This document shows positions 56,050-60,263 of a stretch of DNA of 60,263 nucleotides, one piece after another (positions within the stretch are counted from its first letter, which is position 1; every line of letters starts with the position of its first letter). The translations under genes and the position numbers were made by a program. Below the pieces are notes generated by a model, which saw nothing but the letters and a program-made list of their open reading frames with translations, did not search any database and had not been told where the DNA came from. The stretch is taken from positions 2,423 through 62,685 of the forward strand of contig JAGWAU010000028.1 in NCBI GenBank assembly GCA_021296255.1, written 5' to 3'. This DNA is from Alphaproteobacteria bacterium (GTDB lineage Bacteria > Pseudomonadota > Alphaproteobacteria > UBA2966).

Positions 56050-57296
56050 CACGCGATCCTCCCCGCGACAGCGGAGTCGATACAGTGTTCCATGGTGCCG
56101 AGCACCGGTTCATAGCCGTAGCCGCCGAGGATGTTGACGATCTTGGCCGAGTTGCTCATCAGGCGCCGCCAGCCGTTGGCCTTGCCGATCTCCCGGGCAT
56201 GCATCTGGTAGAAGCAGACCCCTTCGAGCACGACGGCCCCGGAGGTCTCGATCATCTCGGTGATGCCCATGCGGTCGCACGCCGCCTTGATTTCGGGCGA
56301 TGTCGCGGCCAGCACCGTGACGTCGGGGTGGACCACGCGGTCGCGGAGCAGCAACCCCAGCGTCTGCATCTCGATCAGGGACAGCTGCGGCGCGGCGAAG
56401 ACGACCACATCCAGCTTGTCGTCGCCCGGCCGATATCCGCTGTAGATCCCGTCGATATCGGCGCGGGCGATCTCCGTCGCGTCGGGCGGCGGGTCATCGA
56501 ATACCGACGCGAGGTCCGGTGCCTCGGGCGTGATGCCGACCATGTGAAAGAGGGGCGTCGACCCGAAGCTGGCCAGCGCGGCGCCGAACTGCTTGAGCTC
56601 GTCGGACGTGGGCGCACCGTCGACGCCCACGATCACGGGAACTTCCCAGTACGAACCCTGCGCACGGCCGATGATGGCCCCGGCGGCACCCCAATCCGAC
56701 AGGGACTCGGGCCGGCATCGAAGCTCCCAGAGATTGGTACCGCGCCGACGCTCGTCGAGGTGAAATCCGTACCGCGGCACCCGGCCGGTAAGCGCCGCGG
56801 CCAGAGCCGAAGGCCCGCCCTGAAAGTTCGTACGCGCGCCCATCACGCTGTTGGCGTAGATCGACGACCCCGTATCGCCGTAAGCCAGATGCTCACCCAG
56901 GACCGGCGGCAGGATGGTCTGATAGTTGATGCAGGTCTGGGTGATGAGAATGCCGAGGCTCTGGAAGGCGGCGCTGAGGCGCCGTTCCTGGGCGATGAAC
57001 TCTTCCGGATAGTTGATCCGGTCCGCCTTGGCGAAGTCGCATCCGAGCGGATCGGTCACTGTCGGCACCCGCACCCGACGTTCGCCTTCGGGATACGTAC
57101 CGAGCATCTCGAGGTATTGGAGTCCGGCTTCACCGGTGGATTCGGTGTCCGCCATGAGGTGGACCTGGCTGACTTCCACCAGATCCTCGGCATCGAAGAA
57201 CCGGCCCACCTCAAGGATGTGTTCCATGGAGAGCCTGCGCGGCTCGCCCAGCTGGCCCGCGAGCATCGCCCGTTCATCGTCGTTCAGCTTGACCAT
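56049..57296 (-). CDS. Aconitase X catalytic subunit (DUF521)
   Basis: A 415-residue catalytic subunit. Landmarks: VSQVHLMADTESTGEAGL, TVTDPLGCDFA, TQTCINYQTILPPVLGEHLAYGDTGSSIYANSVMGARTNFQGG (cluster-binding Cys and active-site loops), and the C-terminal NSAKIVNILGGYGYEPVLG. The fold holds an iron-sulfur cluster or mononuclear metal. It is the first gene of a minus-strand operon: acnX large, acnX small, two unknown paralogues and a YihU-like dehydrogenase. It is divergent from a lactonase-like gene across 123 bases containing GCCGGC-N6-GCCGGC (57317-57334). Confidence 0.9.
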   Translation of the reverse strand: MVKLNDDERAMLAGQLGEPRRLSMEHILEVGRFFDAEDLVEVSQVHLMADTESTGEAGLQYLEMLGTYPEGERRVRVPTVTDPLGCDFAKADRINYPEEFIAQERRLSAAFQSLGILITQTCINYQTILPPVLGEHLAYGDTGSSIYANSVMGARTNFQGGPSALAAALTGRVPRYGFHLDERRRGTNLWELRCRPESLSDWGAAGAIIGRAQGSYWEVPVIVGVDGAPTSDELKQFGAALASFGSTPLFHMVGITPEAPDLASVFDDPPPDATEIARADIDGIYSGYRPGDDKLDVVVFAAPQLSLIEMQTLGLLLRDRVVHPDVTVLAATSPEIKAACDRMGITEMIETSGAVVLEGVCFYQMHAREIGKANGWRRLMSNSAKIVNILGGYGYEPVLGTMEHCIDSAVAGRIA

Positions 57297-57419
57297 ATTC
57301 TCTCCTGCGACGGGGCCGGCTTGGATGCCGGCTCGCCTTTTCGCCGATCCGCTGCTCTTATAGTGGGTGGCTCTCGGCTACGCACGCCCGGGGTCAACTC
57401 AGAGGACGGAGAAGACACC

Positions 57420-58226
57420 ATGAGCAATTCGGAGACGTACGAGGTCTACGCCATCCGCTACGGGACGTTTGCCGAACGCCTGCGTCGGGACAACTTCATC
57501 ACGCCGCCCGACCCTCACGAAGGGGGCATGCCGATCGACTATTTCGTCTGGGCCATCGTGAACGACGACCGAACCGTCGTCGTCGATACGGGCTTCGACG
57601 CCGAAGAGGGAGTACAGCGCAACCGCACCATCGAGCGGCTGCCGCGCGAGGGGCTCGAGATGATCGGCGTTGATGCCGCGAAAGTGAAGGACGTGATCAT
57701 CACCCATCTGCACTACGACCACGCCGGCACCCTGGGCGACTTCCCGGCCGCAAGGTTCCATATCCAGGACAGCGAGGTGACCTACGCCACGGGACGCCAC
57801 ATGTGTCAGCCGACGTTCGGGCACTCGTATTCCTGCGATCACGTCGTCGATCTGGTGAGAAACGTGTTCGCCGGCCGCGTTGCGTTTCACGATGGCGATG
57901 GCGAAGTGGCGCCGGGGATTACGGTTCATCACGTGGGCGGCCATACCATGGGCTTGCAGTTCGTTTGCGTGACGACCAGGCGAGGCCCGTTGGTGCTCGC
58001 TTCCGATGCCGCCCACTTTTACGAGAACATGCACGCCGTCGCGCCGTTCCCCATTGTCTACAACGTCGCCGACATGCTGGACGGCCATCGGCGCATGCAC
58101 GACATGGCCGGGAGCGCCGATCACGTCATCCCGGGCCACGACCCCCTTGTCATGACCTATTACCCGGCACCGAAATCCAACCTGAACGGCGTGGTCGCTC
58201 GACTCGACGTCGACCCCCAATCCTGA
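57420..58226 (+). CDS. Metallo-beta-lactamase fold hydrolase, AHL-lactonase family
   Basis: A 268-residue hydrolase with the metal motif THLHYDHAG (H96, H98, D100, H101), a further His in VGGHTMG and Asp in ASDAAHFY. The overall pattern matches the N-acyl homoserine lactonase-like branch, many members of which cleave other lactones or esters. In this setting it may open a lactone intermediate in the acnX pathway rather than act in quorum quenching. Divergent from acnX. No signal peptide, so cytosolic. Confidence 0.88.
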   Translation: MSNSETYEVYAIRYGTFAERLRRDNFITPPDPHEGGMPIDYFVWAIVNDDRTVVVDTGFDAEEGVQRNRTIERLPREGLEMIGVDAAKVKDVIITHLHYDHAGTLGDFPAARFHIQDSEVTYATGRHMCQPTFGHSYSCDHVVDLVRNVFAGRVAFHDGDGEVAPGITVHHVGGHTMGLQFVCVTTRRGPLVLASDAAHFYENMHAVAPFPIVYNVADMLDGHRRMHDMAGSADHVIPGHDPLVMTYYPAPKSNLNGVVARLDVDPQS

Positions 58227-58433
58227 CGTTTCGCGTCTGCACCGGTTCGGCTTTGAACACAGCGCCGCTGGGGACCGGCTGCTTCCAGTGCGCCGGGAGG
58301 AATCTGGACGGCTCATGTAAGTAGGACCGGAAGCCGTGGCGCGTCGTTGAAGTGCGCACACGCGCCGTGTAGGTTCGCGCGGCCCGGTACGCCGGTCGGA
58401 TCGAGAGAAGCGCAGCCGTCAAGGGAAGGACAC

Positions 58434-59333
58434 ATGAGCAAGATCGAACAAGTTGGTTTCATTGGCCTCGGCCTCATGGGCACGTCGATGTCCAGCAACC
58501 TGCTCAAGGCGGGCTTCAAGGTGAAAGGGTACGACCCTCTTCCCGGCGCCGGCGACGGGGTCAAGGCGAACGGCGGCGAGATCGTCGACACGCCCGGCGC
58601 CACCGGCGAGGGCTCGCAGCTCGTCATCGTCATGGTGCCGGACGTGCCCGAGGTCGACGCCGTGCTGAACGGCGACGACGGGCTGCTGAAGAGCCCCGGC
58701 GACGGACGCGTCGTCATGGTGATGTGCACGATCGATCCGGGCGCCGTCCTCGAGTTCGCCGAGCAGGCGAAGTCCGCGGGCTGGGGCTATGTCGACTCGC
58801 CGGTGGGCCGGACGGCGGATGATGCCCGCCAGGGCACCTCGATGTTCATGGTCGCGGGTTCGGCGGAAGACAAGGCCACGGCGATGCCGGCGCTCGAGGC
58901 CATGGGTACGACGATCATCGACTGCGGCGACGTGGGCCACGGCATGACCTGCAAGATCGTCAACAACTTCATGTCGACGGTTGGCGCCGTGATGGTCGCC
59001 GAAGCGTTGCGGCTTGCCGAATCGGGCGGTGTCGGTCCCGACAAGGCGCTCGAAGTCATCAACGGCACCATCGCGGGTAACGGACACTCGAGACAGCATT
59101 TCCCCAACAAGGTGCTGGCGGGGAACCTCAACCCCGGATTCGCCGTCAAGCATGCCCGCAAGGACGTCAACATCGCGCGCATGGTGATGGAGCGGGAGGG
59201 CTTTCCCTGCTATACCGCGCCCGCCGCGCTGGCGGCCTACGACGCCGCCCTGGAGCGGGGCCATGGGGACAACGATTGGAGCGACCTCTACAACGTGGTC
59301 AACGACATCTGGCGAGAGAACAGGAAGGGGTAG
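58434..59333 (+). CDS. Beta-hydroxyacid dehydrogenase with VGRT loop, YihU-like
   Basis: A 299-residue NAD-dependent dehydrogenase. GFIGLGLMGTSMSSNL binds the cofactor; the substrate loop is DSPVGRTADDARQGT, sharing the VGRT of E. coli YihU; CKIVNNFMST has the catalytic Lys, and GTIAGNGHSRQHFPNKVLAGNLNPGF aligns with the YihU GTAAGKGH...WPNKVLSGDLSPAF region. This is the better of the two YihU-like candidates in the window. A sulfolactaldehyde or related substrate is suggested by resemblance, not shown. The ATG at 58434 follows AAGGGAAGGA, an ideal ribosome site. It converges with the aminotransferase. Confidence 0.87.
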   Translation: MSKIEQVGFIGLGLMGTSMSSNLLKAGFKVKGYDPLPGAGDGVKANGGEIVDTPGATGEGSQLVIVMVPDVPEVDAVLNGDDGLLKSPGDGRVVMVMCTIDPGAVLEFAEQAKSAGWGYVDSPVGRTADDARQGTSMFMVAGSAEDKATAMPALEAMGTTIIDCGDVGHGMTCKIVNNFMSTVGAVMVAEALRLAESGGVGPDKALEVINGTIAGNGHSRQHFPNKVLAGNLNPGFAVKHARKDVNIARMVMEREGFPCYTAPAALAAYDAALERGHGDNDWSDLYNVVNDIWRENRKG

Positions 59334-59346
59334 GGCATACGCGACT

Positions 59347-60263
59347 TCAGGAGATCCGGTCCAGGGCTTTCGGCAGCGCGTCGCAGAACCGGCGGACGTC
59401 GTCGTCGGGAACCGTCGTGGTCACACGCACGAAATTGGGGCCGTAGAGATCCGAGGTGTAGTTGCCCGAACGGATGACGCACCCCTCTCCGAGGACTGCG
59501 CGCACCACGGCTTCGGAGTCGCGACCGGTTCCCGTGATATCGATGGCGACGAAATTGGCCGCGGGCGGCCAGGAGATGACCTCCAGCGCGTCGACAGAAT
59601 CGACGCAAGCCTTGATCGCTTCCTGATTGCGCCGGTTCATCTCAAGCACCCGGGGTTTCCATTTCGGCTTCGTCCGAAACGCGGCGATGGCACCCTGCTG
59701 AGCCACCCAATTCCCCCCGAGTCGGTCGACTTGGTGCTCGCGGATCCGTGCCATGAGAGCGGGATGTGCGAAGGAGGCGCCGACGCGAAGGCCTGCGAAA
59801 CCGCAGATCTTCGAAAGGCTGATGTTCATGACGGCGCGCTCGGAATAGTCCGGTGCGGGAAAGTTCCTGTCGGTCGCAAAATCCCGGTAGGTGGCGTCGT
59901 GCAACAGCCAGGCGTCGTTGGCCTCGGCGATCTCGCAGAGCGCCTTGATCTCTGCCTCGTCATAGCATGAGCCCAGGGGATTGAGCGGGTCGATCACGGT
60001 GATCAGTCTGGTGCGCGGTGTTACATGGTTCCGCACCACCTCCGGGACGAGTTTCCAGCCCGCATTCGGCGAATACACCGAAATGGACACGACCTCCGAC
60101 CCCAGAGAGCGGGCGAAGTTCGGGATGTGCGGCCATCCGGGATCGGAAACGATGGTCTGATCTCCCGGACCGAGGATCGCGGCCATGGCCTGGTAGATCG
60201 CCTCCGGGGCCCCCTGGGTGAGCATCACCTCGGTGCCTGGAACATCGACGTCCGCCGCCATGA
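59347..60263 (-). CDS. Class I/II aminotransferase, N-terminus beyond the window
   Basis: A fold-type I PLP aminotransferase. Visible parts: VMLTQGAPEAIYQAMAAILGPGDQTIVSDPGWP, DPLNPLGSCY (usual NPxNPTG), HDATYRDF, and the PLP lysine in SLSKICGFAGLRVG. The Met encoded at 60259-60261 is probably internal, since about 80-90 residues that normally precede this region are missing; the gene continues past the window end. Substrate may be an aromatic or aspartate-like amino acid, not resolved. Confidence 0.88.
   Translation of the reverse strand, partial: MAADVDVPGTEVMLTQGAPEAIYQAMAAILGPGDQTIVSDPGWPHIPNFARSLGSEVVSISVYSPNAGWKLVPEVVRNHVTPRTRLITVIDPLNPLGSCYDEAEIKALCEIAEANDAWLLHDATYRDFATDRNFPAPDYSERAVMNISLSKICGFAGLRVGASFAHPALMARIREHQVDRLGGNWVAQQGAIAAFRTKPKWKPRVLEMNRRNQEAIKACVDSVDALEVISWPPAANFVAIDITGTGRDSEAVVRAVLGEGCVIRSGNYTSDLYGPNFVRVTTTVPDDDVRRFCDALPKALDRIS

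Noticed and set aside
55627-57296. Aconitase X as the missing sulfolactate sulfo-lyase
   Set aside because: SuyAB belongs to the altronate-dehydratase family, not AcnX; there is no sequence basis for a C-S lyase function here.

Overview
The window reads as a piece of chromosome from a high-GC alphaproteobacterium, probably an uncultured Rhodospirillales-like marine or host-associated lineage. Evidence: the order DUF3576 lipoprotein - leuS - lptE - holA, plus DUF2794, an IalB-like protein, DUF1232 and a short HExxH metallopeptidase, all common in that class. The class call is fairly firm; anything finer is inference. No rRNA, CRISPR array or prophage module was found. One tRNA was found, and it is unusual. 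Almost no dedicated transcription factor is encoded in 60 kb.

Layout. 1-510: a possible IS3-type transposase remnant and its flank. 511-5338 (+): DUF3576, leuS, lptE, holA. 5403-8910 (-): argG, rlmN, an IalB-like gene broken by one extra base, a SpoU-type methyltransferase. 9067-23164: a Mug-like glycosylase, oxidoreductases, three transporters (MATE, MFS, DMT), a class III aminotransferase, acetoacetate-CoA ligase, an SDR and small genes. 23317-32240: a Lon-related protease with a universal stress protein, thpR, and the tesA / ybbA-ybbP type cluster, then a BI-1 membrane protein. 32326-38233: M81 (MlrC) peptidase, DUF2794 and a dppBCDF-type importer without a binding protein.

38561-60263 is accessory catabolism: tandem etherase-like GSTs, a pair resembling sulfolactate dehydrogenases (SlcC-like then ComC-like), FIST, TauD-type dioxygenase, SAM methyltransferase, CMD protein, beta-hydroxyacid dehydrogenases (two with a YihU-like VGR motif), SDR, omega-aminotransferase, a second Ldh2-type dehydrogenase, a two-subunit aconitase X with two small mutually homologous unknown genes, a lactonase-like metallo-beta-lactamase protein and a PLP aminotransferase cut by the window end. 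Together these suggest breakdown of small hydroxy- or oxo-acids, possibly C3 sulfonates, but no sulfo-lyase is present, so the substrate is open.

The most unusual segment is a short island at about 49.9-52.5 kb. It carries two small genes, a class II tRNA with anticodon CUA (amber) and serine-like features, an unknown gene expressed divergently from that tRNA through back-to-back promoters with an operator-like dyad, and an IS1-type transposase. The best ribosome-binding site for the transposase precedes an ATG separated from the transposase frame by a single in-frame TAG. A self-contained amber-suppression circuit is therefore possible and testable.
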